A stretch of 64,000 bases of DNA from Methylomonas sp. (lineage in GTDB: Bacteria; Pseudomonadota; Gammaproteobacteria; Methylococcales; Methylomonadaceae), in NCBI GenBank assembly GCA_026988155.1, contig JALSLW010000009.1:1-64000 (forward strand), given 5' to 3'. Below the pieces are notes generated by a model that worked only from the letters and a program-made list of their open reading frames with translations, ran no database searches and was not told the DNA's origin. Both the position numbers and the translations under genes were made by a program. Below are positions 34,691-44,959 of the stretch, in pieces. Numbering within the stretch: position 1 is the first letter of the stretch; each line of letters starts with the position of its first letter.

Positions 34691-35575
34691 TTACTCATCC
34701 ATAAAACCTAAACTGTGCAAAGCCCGTTCATTATTCGCCCACCCTTTCTTTACCTTCACCCATATTTGCAAGTAAACTTTCTTATCAATCAGTTTCTCAA
34801 TATCGATTCTAGCATCCGTTCCGACCTTCTTAAGCATTTCTCCCTGCTTTCCTATCACAATATTCTTCTGGGAGTCTCTTTCAACCCAGACTATCGCATA
34901 AATTTTTGTAATTTTCTTCTGCTCTTCAAAGCGCTCAATTTCTACTGTCATTGAATATGGCAGCTCATCCCCCAGCCTTCTAGTTAGTTTTTCCCTAACA
35001 ATTTCTGCCGCCAAAAAACGCTCAGGACGATCGGTTATCTGATCTTCAGGATAAATCAATTCGCTTTCAGGCAATTGTTTTAACAATACAGCTTCAAGCG
35101 ATTCTAAATTAGTGCCTTTTAATGCCGAAATGGGCAGCATTTCTGTAAACGGATATCTCTTTTGAGCTTTGGCAAAAAAAGCTAAAATGCTATCTTTATC
35201 CTTAACTTTATCAACTTTATTGACAGCCAATATAACTGGAAGCCCTGCCCTTTCAAGCTTATTAAAAATAACCTCGTCATAATCATGCCAAGACAAGCCA
35301 TCAATCAGCCAAACAACCAGGTCTACCCCTAACAAGGTCGTATCAGCCGTCTTATTTAAATATCTATTAAGTGCTTTTTTCTCCACTCTATGCATACCAG
35401 GCGTGTCCATATAAATAATTTGGCCGGCTTCAGTGGTATTTATACCTAAAATTCTATGCCTGGTTGTCTGTGGCTTTCTTGAAGTAATGCTTATTTTTTG
35501 TCCCAGCATATGATTCATTAATGTTGATTTTCCAACATTGGGACGGCCTATTAACGCGACATAACCACAATTCAT
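34691..35575 (-). CDS. era: GTPase Era
   Basis: Ras-like GTPase that binds 16S rRNA and is needed for 30S assembly. G1 is GRPNVGKST (10-18), G3 is DTPG, G4 is NKVD, and a C-terminal KH domain follows (IVIGKQGEMLKKVGTDARIDIE). The 294-residue length is typical. Its ATG overlaps the rnc stop by 4 bases, the usual arrangement. Confidence 0.97.
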   Translation of the reverse strand: MNCGYVALIGRPNVGKSTLMNHMLGQKISITSRKPQTTRHRILGINTTEAGQIIYMDTPGMHRVEKKALNRYLNKTADTTLLGVDLVVWLIDGLSWHDYDEVIFNKLERAGLPVILAVNKVDKVKDKDSILAFFAKAQKRYPFTEMLPISALKGTNLESLEAVLLKQLPESELIYPEDQITDRPERFLAAEIVREKLTRRLGDELPYSMTVEIERFEEQKKITKIYAIVWVERDSQKNIVIGKQGEMLKKVGTDARIDIEKLIDKKVYLQIWVKVKKGWANNERALHSLGFMDE

Positions 35576-36258
35576 TTAATTTGCTTCTTAATTAATTTTA
35601 ACATCTTTTCTGCTGCATCCTGCTCAGCCCTTTTTATAGAAACGCCTGAACCGATACAAGACTCATTATTCTTAATATTTGTCATACATTTGACACTAAA
35701 TATTTGTGCATGTGCAGCCCCTGTCATTTGAATCAGCTCATACGTTGGCAATTCAGATTTTCTTGACTGCATTAATTCCTGCAATTGAGTTTTAGGATCT
35801 TTTTGAGATTTTTTTAAATCCAGGCCACCTAGTTTTTTAGCGAATAATTTTAATACCCACTCTTTACATACAGAAGTACCCTGGTCTTTCAATAAAGCTC
35901 CCATGATAGCCTCTAACGCATCGGACAAAATAGAGTCCCGCCTATACCCGCCACTTTTCAGTTCACCGGAACCAAGAATCAAATAATCTCCTAAACTATG
36001 CTCCCTAGCTATTTCAGCCAAAGCTCCCTGATTGACAAGGCTTGCTCTCAGCCGGCTCAGATCACCTTCGCTAGCGGCCGGAAACATTTCATATAGCTTT
36101 TCTGCAATCACAAAACCTAAAACGGCATCACCCAGATATTCCAGCCGTTCGTTATTCCCTGCCCCCATGCTACGGTGAGTTAAAGCCATAATAAAAAGTT
36201 CGGAATGATTAAACGACAGACCTAATTTTTTTTCGAGAATATCAGGCTTTTTTATCAC
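35572..36258 (-). CDS. rnc: Ribonuclease III
   Basis: Double-strand-specific RNase that processes rRNA precursors. The catalytic helix signature NERLEYLGDAVLGFVIAE gives the acidic metal ligands, with a second set at DALEAIMGAL, and a C-terminal dsRNA-binding domain (about 155-226) ends in KRAEQDAAEKML. The length is 228, as in E. coli. It overlaps DUF4845 upstream and era downstream by 4 bases each. A long hairpin at 36672-36719 upstream of the DUF4845 gene may let the enzyme control its own message. Confidence 0.97.
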   Translation of the reverse strand: MIKKPDILEKKLGLSFNHSELFIMALTHRSMGAGNNERLEYLGDAVLGFVIAEKLYEMFPAASEGDLSRLRASLVNQGALAEIAREHSLGDYLILGSGELKSGGYRRDSILSDALEAIMGALLKDQGTSVCKEWVLKLFAKKLGGLDLKKSQKDPKTQLQELMQSRKSELPTYELIQMTGAAHAQIFSVKCMTNIKNNESCIGSGVSIKRAEQDAAEKMLKLIKKQIK

Positions 36259-36641
36259 TCGGGTTCACCTGCCTCAAAAAAATCGTAAAACTGCACTAAT
36301 ACGCTCAAATTTCCCAATATTTTTTCTACCCGTTCATACTCAATCTCTACTTTGACATAATTGCCCTGTTTTAGAATAGAAACATCATTGGCATCTACTT
36401 TTGTAACGTAATTCATATTAAAGCGTTTTTTAAGGCTTTTCATGATTTCATTCTTACTCATGGTTTTAACTTCATCCATATTTTCCACTGCAGAAAGCGC
36501 ATTCACCACTTTACTGTGATTCATATAGATAGGTGCAATTTTAAGAGTCAACAACACGAAAAAAGCCAGAATTGACAAAATAAAAAAAAGTGAGATAAAG
36601 GTTAACCCACGCTGTTTTTTAGCTGAAAAAGTCATTAGCAC
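36255..36641 (-). CDS. DUF4845 family membrane protein
   Basis: A 128-residue protein with one N-terminal transmembrane helix (about 12-33, LTFISLFFILSILAFFVLL) and a small periplasmic domain. DUF4845 proteins lie between lepB and rnc in many gammaproteobacteria and have no known function; the helix looks like a pilin-type anchor. Overlap with rnc indicates translational coupling. Confidence 0.9.
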   Translation of the reverse strand: MLMTFSAKKQRGLTFISLFFILSILAFFVLLTLKIAPIYMNHSKVVNALSAVENMDEVKTMSKNEIMKSLKKRFNMNYVTKVDANDVSILKQGNYVKVEIEYERVEKILGNLSVLVQFYDFFEAGEPE

Positions 36642-36671
36642 TCCAAATTAAAATTTACTGACAGTATCCTT

Positions 36672-36719
36672 AGGAGCAAGAATTTAACATTTTCCGGAAG
36701 TTATTAAACCCTTGCTCCT
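36672..36719 (-). promoter_or_regulatory. Long stem-loop upstream of DUF4845-rnc-era
   Basis: On the transcribed strand AGGAGCAAG pairs perfectly with CTTGCTCCT, then GG/TT gives two G-U pairs, then TTTAA pairs with TTAAA and two more pairs follow; an inner TTCCGGAA closes the loop. The result is about 18 nearly continuous pairs. RNase III of E. coli cuts a similar leader hairpin to repress its own operon, so this may be the equivalent site. It could also act as an attenuator after lepB; there is no T run. Confidence 0.55.
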
Positions 36720-36730
36720 TATAGTCTAGT

Positions 36731-37507
36731 CTATTTTAAAATTGTTCCAATTCTATCGAAACCGATACCTTTATGCTGCCAATCCCAGCTCATCCAGATA
36801 AAAAAAGCTTTACCCACTAAATTCGCTTCAGGCACGGTCCCCCAATATCGGCTGTCATTGCTATTGTCCCGATTATCGCCCATCACAAAATACTGTCCTT
36901 CAGGAACAACAAAAACGCCCTGTACTGAAGGATACCCATGCTTAATTAATATGCTATGTTCAACCCCTGTCAGATCTTCAATAAAGTGTTCAGCACCCGT
37001 CATGTTTTTTCCTTGCCCTACACCTATATAGGTGCCTAATGATACCTGCTTAGCAGCCTTACCATTAACAGTTACCGTTTTGTTATAGTAAGCAATTCTA
37101 TCTCCAGGCAGGCCAACCACTCTTTTTATATAATCTACCTCTGGGTTCTTGGGGAAACGAAAGACCACAATATCTCCGCGTTCCGGCTCGTTAAGTTCAA
37201 CAATTTTGGTATTTACAACAGGCAGGCGAATTCCGTAGGTAAATTTGTTGACCAAAATAAAATCACCGACCAGCAAAGTTGGCATCATTGATCCTGAAGG
37301 AATCCGGAACGGTTCAGCTATAAAAGACCTTAAAATTAAAACAATAAAGACAATGGGGAAAAAAGAGTGGGCATACTCAACAAGCAGAGGCTCTTCTCTT
37401 GTTGCCGGATCTATTTTTGAAAGCTTTAAAAATAATAAATAGCCACCCCAGATAATGCCAGTAACTAAACTTGCAAGAACAAGAAAAAAAGAAAAATCGT
37501 AATCCAT
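36731..37507 (-). CDS. lepB: Signal peptidase I
   Basis: Cleaves Sec and Tat signal peptides at the outer face of the inner membrane. Two transmembrane helices lie at about 5-27 and 48-64. The serine-lysine dyad is Ser73 (PSGSMMPT) and Lys128 (VDYIKRVVGLPGD), followed by GDNRDNSNDSRYWG. The length of 258 is in the range for gammaproteobacteria (E. coli has 324 with extra loops). It lies directly downstream of lepA, as usual. Confidence 0.97.
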   Translation of the reverse strand: MDYDFSFFLVLASLVTGIIWGGYLLFLKLSKIDPATREEPLLVEYAHSFFPIVFIVLILRSFIAEPFRIPSGSMMPTLLVGDFILVNKFTYGIRLPVVNTKIVELNEPERGDIVVFRFPKNPEVDYIKRVVGLPGDRIAYYNKTVTVNGKAAKQVSLGTYIGVGQGKNMTGAEHFIEDLTGVEHSILIKHGYPSVQGVFVVPEGQYFVMGDNRDNSNDSRYWGTVPEANLVGKAFFIWMSWDWQHKGIGFDRIGTILK

Positions 37508-37595
37508 AAGTTATATATCGTTATAGTTAAAAAGGAAATAGACTGCTATTGCTATATTTAAGAAGTTTTTATGCATATCTTTAGCGAAATGCATT

Positions 37596-39395
37596 TTATT
37601 CTTTATTAACCTGCAAAACAGCCAAAAACGCTTCCTGCGGAATTTCCACACTTCCCACTTGCTTCATCCGCTTTTTACCTGCTTTCTGTTTCTCCAACAG
37701 TTTTTTCTTACGAGAAATGTCACCGCCATAGCATTTAGCCGTTACATTTTTTCTCATTGCCTTAACTGTCGATCTGGCTATTACTTTAGAACCGATGGCC
37801 GCCTGTATTGCAACTTCGTACATTTGCCTAGGAATTAAATCCTTCATCACTTCAACCAAGCCACGGCCACGAGTCTGACTTAAATCTTTATGTACAATAA
37901 CTGACAATGAATCTACTTTGTCACCATTAATCAATACATCCAATTTAACCAGGGGAGCCGGTTCAAACCGTAAAAATTCGTAGTCAAATGAAGCATACCC
38001 TCTGCTAACTGATTTTAGGCGATCAAAGAAATCTAATACCACTTCACTCATCGGCAGTTCGTAGCTCAATGAAACCTGGTTTCCCGCATACTGCATATTT
38101 TTTTGTACACCGCGCTTTTCAACACATAAACCAATTACATTACCCAGATAGTCTTGAGGCACTAATATATTTGCTAAAATAATGGGCTCTCTTACTTCTT
38201 CAATTGACCCTGAATCTGGCAAATTAGCCGGATTATCAACCATTAACACTTCGCCTGCATGCGTTTCGACTTCATAAATAACAGTCGGTGCCGTGGTGAT
38301 TAAGTCTATATTGTATTCGCGTTCCAGACGTTCCTGCACAATTTCCATATGCAGCATGCCTAAAAACCCGCAACGAAAACCAAAACCTAAAGCCTGAGAA
38401 CTTTCTGGTTCAAAATTAAGTGCGGCATCATTAAGGCGCAATTTATCCAGCGCTTCACGCATATTGTTAAAATCATCAGAACTGACAGGATATAGACCTG
38501 CAAAAACACGCGGCTGTACTTTTTCAAAACCAGCAAGCATTTCTGTCGCCGGATTATCTGCCAAAGTGATGGTATCACCTACTGGAGCACCGTATATATC
38601 CTTGATGCCAGCTACAATAAAGCCAACTTCCCCCGTGTTTAGCACATCAGTGTCTTTTTGTTTTGGCGTATAAATGCCAACTTTCTCTGCCAGATAGGCT
38701 TTTCCCGTCGACATCACCTTTAGCTTTTGTTTTTTGCGTACACTGCCGTTAACAATCTTAACCAGTGAAACTACGCCAAGGTAATTATCAAACCAGGAAT
38801 CAATAATCAGGGCCTGCAGCGGTGCATCTGCATCACCCTCTGGCGCAGGAATTAGCTCCACCACCTGCTCCAAAACACCTTCTACGCCAATCCCTGTTTT
38901 TGCACTGATTTTAAGTGCATCGCTGGCATCAATTCCTATAACATTTTCAATTTCAGTGATGACGCGCTCAGGCTCGGCCGAGGGCAAATCAATTTTATTT
39001 AATACAGGAACCACTTCCAGTCCCTGTTCAATTGCCGTATAACAGTTTGCTACACTCTGCGCTTCAACACCTTGAGCGGCATCGACAATCAATAAGGCAC
39101 CTTCGCAGGCAGCTAAAGAACGGGAAACTTCATATGAAAAATCAACATGGCCTGGCGTATCAATAAAATTCAGCTGATAGGTTATACCATCATTCCCTTT
39201 ATAGTTTAAAGTAACACTTTGCGCCTTAATGGTAATGCCACGCTCTCTCTCAATATCCATAGAATCAAGAACCTGCGCCTCCATTTCCCTGCTACTCAGT
39301 CCTCCGCAAATTTGGATAAAACGGTCGGCCAGCGTTGATTTTCCGTGATCTATATGGGCGATAATGGAGAAATTTCTTATGTTTTTTTGATCCAC
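37596..39395 (-). CDS. lepA: Elongation factor 4
   Basis: Ribosome-associated GTPase that aids translation under stress and 30S maturation. The G domain has [17 protein letters not shown] and [11 protein letters not shown]-like domains follow and the unique C-terminal domain ends in [10 protein letters not shown]. The length is 599, nearly the same as E. coli (599). It is 3 bases from mucD, so the stress and translation genes share a transcript. Confidence 0.97.
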   Translation of the reverse strand: MDQKNIRNFSIIAHIDHGKSTLADRFIQICGGLSSREMEAQVLDSMDIERERGITIKAQSVTLNYKGNDGITYQLNFIDTPGHVDFSYEVSRSLAACEGALLIVDAAQGVEAQSVANCYTAIEQGLEVVPVLNKIDLPSAEPERVITEIENVIGIDASDALKISAKTGIGVEGVLEQVVELIPAPEGDADAPLQALIIDSWFDNYLGVVSLVKIVNGSVRKKQKLKVMSTGKAYLAEKVGIYTPKQKDTDVLNTGEVGFIVAGIKDIYGAPVGDTITLADNPATEMLAGFEKVQPRVFAGLYPVSSDDFNNMREALDKLRLNDAALNFEPESSQALGFGFRCGFLGMLHMEIVQERLEREYNIDLITTAPTVIYEVETHAGEVLMVDNPANLPDSGSIEEVREPIILANILVPQDYLGNVIGLCVEKRGVQKNMQYAGNQVSLSYELPMSEVVLDFFDRLKSVSRGYASFDYEFLRFEPAPLVKLDVLINGDKVDSLSVIVHKDLSQTRGRGLVEVMKDLIPRQMYEVAIQAAIGSKVIARSTVKAMRKNVTAKCYGGDISRKKKLLEKQKAGKKRMKQVGSVEIPQEAFLAVLQVNKE

Positions 39396-39398
39396 AGT

Positions 39399-40796
39399 TT
39401 ATTTATCTAATTTTAATGCCAGAAAAACCGGGCTGCCTCTGCGCTGAATTAAAACAGCAATTGACCGGCCAGTTGGGAGTTTTTTGACCATTTTATCAAA
39501 CTCAGCCACTCCCCGAACAACATTATTCTGAATTCTTAAAATAACATCGCCTGTTTGAATGCCAGCATCCAGAGCTGCTCCCGTTTTAGCTTCCTGAACA
39601 ATGACGCCATTTTTAGCTATTTCCAAGCGATCCCGTAACTCTTCAGATAGTTCAGTCACTATCAGCCCCATACGGTTAACCTGTTTTTCTGGCTCACTTT
39701 TTTGCGCTACTACTGTTTTACCATTCTGTAACAGACCAACAATAACGGCTATAGATTTCTTTTTTCCATCCCTAAATATTTTAACCTTGACCTTTTCATC
39801 AATTGCAGTTAATCCTACCACTGGCGGCAGTGCTCCGGACGTCGCAATTTCGTGCCCATCAAATTCGACAATTACATCACCAACTTTCAAACCGGCCTTT
39901 TCTGCCGGACTATCAGCTACAACCTTAGCGACTAGAGCGCCATAAGGCTTATCCATGCCAAAAGACTCGGCCAATTCTCGGGTTATATCCTGAATCTGTA
40001 CTCCCAGCCAACCTCGTGAAACAGATCCTTTGTTCTTAATCTGATTCACAACATTCATTGCCACGTCAATAGGAATAGCAAAGGACAATCCCATATAGCC
40101 ACCTGAACGGCTATAAATCTGCGAATTCACGCCAATCACTTCACCTTTCATATTAAAAAGCGGCCCACCAGAGTTTCCCGGGTTGATTGCAACATCTGTC
40201 TGAATAAAAGGTACGTAATTGCCACCGGGCAGACTACGTCTTTTTGCACTGACGATGCCAGCAGTCGCAGATTGCTCAAAGCCAAAGGGGGTTCCTATGG
40301 CTAACACCCATTCCCCTACCTTTAATTGTGCTGAAGAACCTTTCTTAACAATAGGCAAATGTTTTGCTTCAATTTGCAGCAGAGCAATATCACTATTTTC
40401 ATCAGACCCAATCAGTTTCGCAACAAACTGGCGTCTATCCTTCAATTTGACAATAATTTCAGTGGCGTTATTGACTACATGGTGGTTAGTTAAAATATAG
40501 CCATCTGCTGAAATTATAAAACCAGAGCCTAACGAACTGGTTTCTCTGGGTTCATATCCACCGCCAGGCTGTTTAAAAAAATGTTTGAACAGCTCCTCCA
40601 TTTCAGGCGGCATATTGTTTGGCAGCTGCTGTCCGTTTAGCTGTTTGTTGATTTCCGGTTTTTTTTGTGTAGTACTGATATTAACAACCGCAGCGCCACT
40701 CTCTTTAACCATATCGGTAAAATCAGGCAACTGAGCATTTACAGGTAAATTAATCAGCATTAAAAGAAAAAAAGACCACGTTATATTTTTAAGCAT
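39399..40796 (-). CDS. mucD: Periplasmic serine protease MucD/DegP
   Basis: A 465-residue HtrA protease that degrades misfolded envelope proteins. A signal peptide ends near residue 21 (NAQL). The trypsin-like triad is His (TNHHVVNNA), Asp (SDIALLQI) and Ser209 (NPGNSGGPL). Two PDZ domains follow (about 265-350 and 375-460). It sits below mucB and above lepA, the usual position of MucD in Pseudomonas-type sigma-E operons. Confidence 0.94.
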   Translation of the reverse strand: MLKNITWSFFLLMLINLPVNAQLPDFTDMVKESGAAVVNISTTQKKPEINKQLNGQQLPNNMPPEMEELFKHFFKQPGGGYEPRETSSLGSGFIISADGYILTNHHVVNNATEIIVKLKDRRQFVAKLIGSDENSDIALLQIEAKHLPIVKKGSSAQLKVGEWVLAIGTPFGFEQSATAGIVSAKRRSLPGGNYVPFIQTDVAINPGNSGGPLFNMKGEVIGVNSQIYSRSGGYMGLSFAIPIDVAMNVVNQIKNKGSVSRGWLGVQIQDITRELAESFGMDKPYGALVAKVVADSPAEKAGLKVGDVIVEFDGHEIATSGALPPVVGLTAIDEKVKVKIFRDGKKKSIAVIVGLLQNGKTVVAQKSEPEKQVNRMGLIVTELSEELRDRLEIAKNGVIVQEAKTGAALDAGIQTGDVILRIQNNVVRGVAEFDKMVKKLPTGRSIAVLIQRRGSPVFLALKLDK

Positions 40797-40847
40797 GAGC
40801 TCCCCAAAGGAGAAAAAGAAAAAAGAGATTATTGGAAGTACGATGGC

Positions 40848-41792
40848 TTATTTCAGTTTAACGCCTTGCGCGATAAACTCGACCGTTCTTACAGGCACTT
40901 CACCCAGCACAGTTATCTGAAAGCTATCAATAACCCGGGTAAATGATTTAACTGAACCTAAGGTTTGCAGCCCTTCTTGGATATCTTTAGTTTTAGCCTC
41001 ACCATACACAGAGACCAATGAAAAACCATCACTTAACAATGCATGCTCAACCGTATGTCCAGAGTCATCATTTTTAATTCGAGTGAAAAATACAACTTGG
41101 AAGTTTAGCGGCAATTGCTGTAAAACAAAACCGGCCTGATTAATAGGCAGTAATTCAGCCTGATGAAGATGCTTCACCTTAGCATCTTTTATCTCATCGT
41201 CTGCATAAATAAGGCTCTGCTTTTTTCCCACCTGTATATCAGTAAACAGCACCTGTTCGACTGTTGCCCCCGAAAGGTCGTAAACTTCCATTTTCAAGGG
41301 TAATAAATACTGCTTATCTATCCAGATTTTTCTTCTATATCGGTATTGATCTTTTGGTTCGATAGAGACAACGTATGTAGAACGCATGGCAACAGATTCA
41401 TCATCTAGCACCACCATTCGATAAATAGATTTTATCGCAGAAAAGTCATCAGGTAAGTCAATAATAAAAGAATCACTTACTGGGCGATGATTAAGTACAA
41501 TTTCTTTGGTTTTCTTAAACAGACATCGAACTTTTCCTGCTTCCCGAATCACCTCGCGCATGGGCGAATTTAATGATATTAAACGTTCTTGCTCATAGCC
41601 ATTATTAATTGCATGACTATATTTCATGGTGTCAAGCCGGCCATTTTTTAAAAAGACAATCGTTCCCTGATAATCTAGCATTTTCATTGCCTGGCTCATA
41701 TTTTGCAGCCATTGCAGAGCTTTATCTTCAGGTTGATCAGCTAGCGAAACTGTTGTAGATAGGCAAAAAACCAGTAATACTCGAAATAGCAT
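40848..41792 (-). CDS. mucB: Sigma-E regulatory protein MucB/RseB
   Basis: A 314-residue periplasmic protein with a signal peptide (1-18, TVSLA) and the two-domain MucB/RseB lipid-binding fold (ALQWLQNMSQAMKMLDYQG, later VYGEAKTKDIQEG). It binds the anti-sigma factor MucA/RseA and shields it from proteolysis until envelope stress displaces it. It starts 5 bases after mucA. Confidence 0.93.
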   Translation of the reverse strand: MLFRVLLVFCLSTTVSLADQPEDKALQWLQNMSQAMKMLDYQGTIVFLKNGRLDTMKYSHAINNGYEQERLISLNSPMREVIREAGKVRCLFKKTKEIVLNHRPVSDSFIIDLPDDFSAIKSIYRMVVLDDESVAMRSTYVVSIEPKDQYRYRRKIWIDKQYLLPLKMEVYDLSGATVEQVLFTDIQVGKKQSLIYADDEIKDAKVKHLHQAELLPINQAGFVLQQLPLNFQVVFFTRIKNDDSGHTVEHALLSDGFSLVSVYGEAKTKDIQEGLQTLGSVKSFTRVIDSFQITVLGEVPVRTVEFIAQGVKLK

Positions 41793-41797
41793 ATTAA

Positions 41798-42343
41798 CTA
41801 TTCCTGACCATAACTTGCTACCTGAGCAAAAGGATAAGCATTTAACGAGCCATGGGTGTATAAATCATCATTATGTGCCTGCAAATATGCTTTAAAGCGT
41901 TCATGCTGCGAATCCTGCCTTTTCTTTACCATCTGAACAGGCGGAACCTCTATAGCTTCTTCCAATGAAGCAACTGTTTGCAGAGACTGCTCATTTGGTT
42001 GCATTACACTTTTCTGAGACATTATCACAGCAATGCAGGCAATAGATGCAGCGACGGCAAGAGAAGTTTTTTGCCAAAACTGTTTCTGTTTTTCTCTCTC
42101 TTTCTGAACTGGCAGCAAATAATTCGGCTCCCGTTCAAGCTGTAAATTAATGTTATCTAAAAAACCCACATTAGCCATAACGGCATGATCCATTTTCATA
42201 ACCTGCGTCATAACCTGGTACCGATTCATTTTATTTTTCAAATCAGGTTGCTTTTTAATTTTAACTAATAACTCATCCAGTTCTGCAACGGTTAATTCAT
42301 CATCTAAAAACTGTGAAATTTTTTGATTTATTTCTGTATTCAT
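41798..42343 (-). CDS. mucA: Anti-sigma-E factor MucA/RseA
   Basis: A 181-residue inner-membrane anti-sigma factor. The N-terminal RseA domain (about 1-75, ISQFLDDELTVAELDELL) holds the sigma factor, a single transmembrane helix lies at about 93-110 (LAVAASIACIAVIM), and a periplasmic tail of about 70 residues would bind MucB. It is 12 bases after algU. Its tail sequence is divergent, as is normal for this family. Confidence 0.9.
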   Translation of the reverse strand: MNTEINQKISQFLDDELTVAELDELLVKIKKQPDLKNKMNRYQVMTQVMKMDHAVMANVGFLDNINLQLEREPNYLLPVQKEREKQKQFWQKTSLAVAASIACIAVIMSQKSVMQPNEQSLQTVASLEEAIEVPPVQMVKKRQDSQHERFKAYLQAHNDDLYTHGSLNAYPFAQVASYGQE

Positions 42344-42355
42344 TTATATCAGCCC

Positions 42356-42946
42356 CTAATTGAGCAATGGAGATAATTTTTCATCAATAGCTTCCCGCGC
42401 CCTAAAAATACGAGAACGTACAGTACCCACTGGACATTCCATTGCTTCAGCTATTTCTTCATAGCTCAAGCCTTCAAATTCTCTTAACATAATCGCCGTT
42501 TTCATTTCTTCCGGCAGCTTATCAATTGCATCCTTAACAACCTCGACAATCTCATCATTCATTAACAAATGTTCAGGTGTATCCAGTCCCTTCAGTTCAG
42601 GTGCATTTCCTACCTGTTCTGCATCCTGAATATCAACCTGATAATCAGAATATCGCCTGCTTCGAGAAACCAGATAGTTTTTAGCCGTATTAATGGCTAT
42701 CCTATACAGCCAGGTATAGAAAGCACTGTCACCACGAAAATTGGGTAAAGCCCGATATGCTTTAATAAAAGCTTCCTGAGCCACATCCTGCGCTTCGCTA
42801 GGGTCTTTCACATAGCGATTAACTAGCTGAATAATTCGATGCTGATACTTAATTACCAGCAAATCGAAGGCAGATTTATCACCTTGCTGCACTTTCAGCA
42901 CTAATTCTTTATCCAGCTCCGCATTATTCCCTTTTTGTTCTTTCAC
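42356..42946 (-). CDS. algU: Sigma-E factor AlgU/RpoE
   Basis: A 196-residue ECF sigma factor for envelope stress. Region 2 (about 28-95: SAFDLLVIKYQHRI, VAQEAFIKAYRAL, YTWLYRIAINTAKNYL) and region 4 (about 130-190: LPEEMKTAIMLREFEGLSYEEIAE) are both present. It heads the algU-mucA-mucB-mucD operon and is divergent from nadB, the same arrangement as E. coli rpoE. Confidence 0.96.
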   Translation of the reverse strand: MKEQKGNNAELDKELVLKVQQGDKSAFDLLVIKYQHRIIQLVNRYVKDPSEAQDVAQEAFIKAYRALPNFRGDSAFYTWLYRIAINTAKNYLVSRSRRYSDYQVDIQDAEQVGNAPELKGLDTPEHLLMNDEIVEVVKDAIDKLPEEMKTAIMLREFEGLSYEEIAEAMECPVGTVRSRIFRAREAIDEKLSPLLN

Positions 42947-43068
42947 GCTTTTTATCTGTTGTTTGTGTGGACAGGATTTAACTCTATTAGTTCTATTATC
43001 ACAAAAAAAATTAACATCGTGTTAATATTCATTAAATATAGCAATCTTTTCACAATCTTATTTTTTAA

Positions 43069-44670
43069 ATGTCTAATACAAATGCATGCGATGTCCTCAT
43101 TATCGGAAGTGGTGGCGCTGGTTTAAGTTTAGCTCTAAGGCTCGCTGACAATGCAAAAATATTAGTTTTATCAAAAGTCGGACTTAACTCTGGCAGCACA
43201 TCTCATGCTCAAGGAGGTATTTCTGCAGTATTTGATAAAAATGATTCAATTGAATCACATATTAAAGATACTCTGGCGGCCGGAGCAGGTTTATGCAATA
43301 TAGATGCTGTACGGGTCACTGTTGAACAGGGAAAAAGAAATATAGAATGGTTAAAGGAACAGGGCGTTCAATTTACCGAGAAACAGTCAAAAAACGGGGA
43401 AACATCTTTCCATTTAAACAGAGAAGGCGGGCATTCCCATCGTCGTATTGTGCATACAGCAGATGCAACCGGAAAGGCCGTTTCAAAAACCCTTATTGAA
43501 CGTACTCAAGCTCACCCCAACATCACTTTGTTAGAAAATCACAACGTGGTCGACTTAATTACCAATAAAAAGCAAGGAACCGAGCTCAGAATCCAAGGCG
43601 CCTATGTACTTGATACTGCAATAGACAAAGTTAAACCTATTGCAGCCAAAATAGTTATTTTAGCAACCGGCGGTGCAAGCAAAGTATACCTATACTCTAC
43701 CAACCCTCAGATTTCTACCGGCGACGGCATTGCTTTGGCCTGGCGGGCAGGCTGCAGAGTCGGCAATATGGAGTTTATGCAATTCCACCCGACCTGCCTT
43801 TATCACCCTAAAGAACGCTCCTTTCTCATCAGTGAAGCCGTTCGGGGCGAAGGGGGGAAACTTATTCTTCCTGATGGCTCTACCTTTATGCAGGATTATG
43901 ATGCCCAGCTTGAACTTGCTCCACGAGACATTGTTGCCCGAGCCATAGACAATGAAATGAAAAAACACGGAATTGACTGCGTCTATTTAGACATCAGCCA
44001 CAAACCGTCAGACTTTATTATTGAGCATTTCCCCACTATCTATAGGCATTGTCTTTCTTTAGATATAGACATTACCAAAGAGCCTATTCCAGTAGTCCCA
44101 GCGGCCCACTACACTTGCGGGGGTGTGGTAACTGACCTAAATGCCCACACTGATATCCAAGGCCTATACGCAGTTGGCGAAGTTGCCTATACGGGTTTAC
44201 ATGGTGCTAACAGAATGGCAAGCAACTCCCTGCTTGAATGCCTAGTTTTTGCAGAAAGAGCCACGGCTGATATCCTTGATATACTTCCCCAAATGTCTCT
44301 TCCCCTGGCTTTGCCCGAGTGGGATGATTCACAGGTCAGCGATTCTGATGAAGAAATTGTGGTCTCTCATAACTGGGATGAGATACGTCATTTTATGTGG
44401 GATTATGTTGGTATCGTACGTACCGACAAACGCCTGAGCAGAGCCATGCGAAGAGTTGAGCTGCTAAAAGAGGAGATTGCTGAATACTACGGAACTTTTA
44501 AAGTTACCAGTGATTTATTGGAACTGCGCAATCTGGTGATTGTTGCCGAATTGATTATTCGCAGCGCCCAATCACGTAAAGAAAGCAGAGGTTTGCACTA
44601 TACTCAGGATTATCCGGAAACTGACGATAGCAAACCGGCGAAAAATACTATTTTGACCCCAAAGCAATAA
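43069..44670 (+). CDS. nadB: L-aspartate oxidase
   Basis: Oxidises L-aspartate to iminoaspartate, the first step of NAD synthesis. The FAD-binding [11 protein letters not shown] (11-21) and [13 protein letters not shown] are present, with active-site HTADATGKA and [12 protein letters not shown]. The length is 533, typical (E. coli 540). There is no visible Shine-Dalgarno before the ATG. The divergent nadB/algU arrangement is conserved in gammaproteobacteria. Confidence 0.97.
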   Translation: MSNTNACDVLIIGSGGAGLSLALRLADNAKILVLSKVGLNSGSTSHAQGGISAVFDKNDSIESHIKDTLAAGAGLCNIDAVRVTVEQGKRNIEWLKEQGVQFTEKQSKNGETSFHLNREGGHSHRRIVHTADATGKAVSKTLIERTQAHPNITLLENHNVVDLITNKKQGTELRIQGAYVLDTAIDKVKPIAAKIVILATGGASKVYLYSTNPQISTGDGIALAWRAGCRVGNMEFMQFHPTCLYHPKERSFLISEAVRGEGGKLILPDGSTFMQDYDAQLELAPRDIVARAIDNEMKKHGIDCVYLDISHKPSDFIIEHFPTIYRHCLSLDIDITKEPIPVVPAAHYTCGGVVTDLNAHTDIQGLYAVGEVAYTGLHGANRMASNSLLECLVFAERATADILDILPQMSLPLALPEWDDSQVSDSDEEIVVSHNWDEIRHFMWDYVGIVRTDKRLSRAMRRVELLKEEIAEYYGTFKVTSDLLELRNLVIVAELIIRSAQSRKESRGLHYTQDYPETDDSKPAKNTILTPKQ

Positions 44671-44677
44671 ATGGTTT

Positions 44678-44712
44678 GTGAAATATTTACCACAGAAGTG
44701 TGAATATTTCAC
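44678..44712. repeat. Inverted repeat between nadB and a small gene
   Basis: GTGAAATATT (44678-44687) and AATATTTCAC (44703-44712) are exact 10-base inverted repeats. There is no T run, so it is either a weak processing hairpin or an operator for the 57-residue gene downstream. Confidence 0.5.
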
Positions 44713-44775
44713 AGCTAAAAGCGATCAAAACAGACACAATGAACTCAACTTACCAAATCACCAGAGGTTGGGGTC

Positions 44776-44949
44776 ATGCATACAATTAATGAAACAAATG
44801 ACTTATTCGAACAGATAGACCAGGAACTTATAGACCAGGACTATTCTGAAATGCGATGTGTTCTTGATGACCTGGCGCCTAACTATACCGTTCAATCAAA
44901 TGAGAATTTGCCCATTGACTGGTTTGGGTTTTCAGATTTAATTATATAA
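44776..44949 (+). CDS. Small acidic protein, 57 residues
   Basis: An ATG at 44776 with an AGAGG ribosome site 9 bases upstream opens 57 codons ending in TAA at 44949. The product has about 14 Asp/Glu residues and few basic ones, and ends FGFSDLII. It has no recognised family. It lies between nadB and the convergent arsS, with a 10-base inverted repeat ahead of it. Good start context and clean acidic composition make it more than a chance frame. Confidence 0.55.
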   Translation: MHTINETNDLFEQIDQELIDQDYSEMRCVLDDLAPNYTVQSNENLPIDWFGFSDLII

Positions 44950-44959
44950 CTGATAGCAA

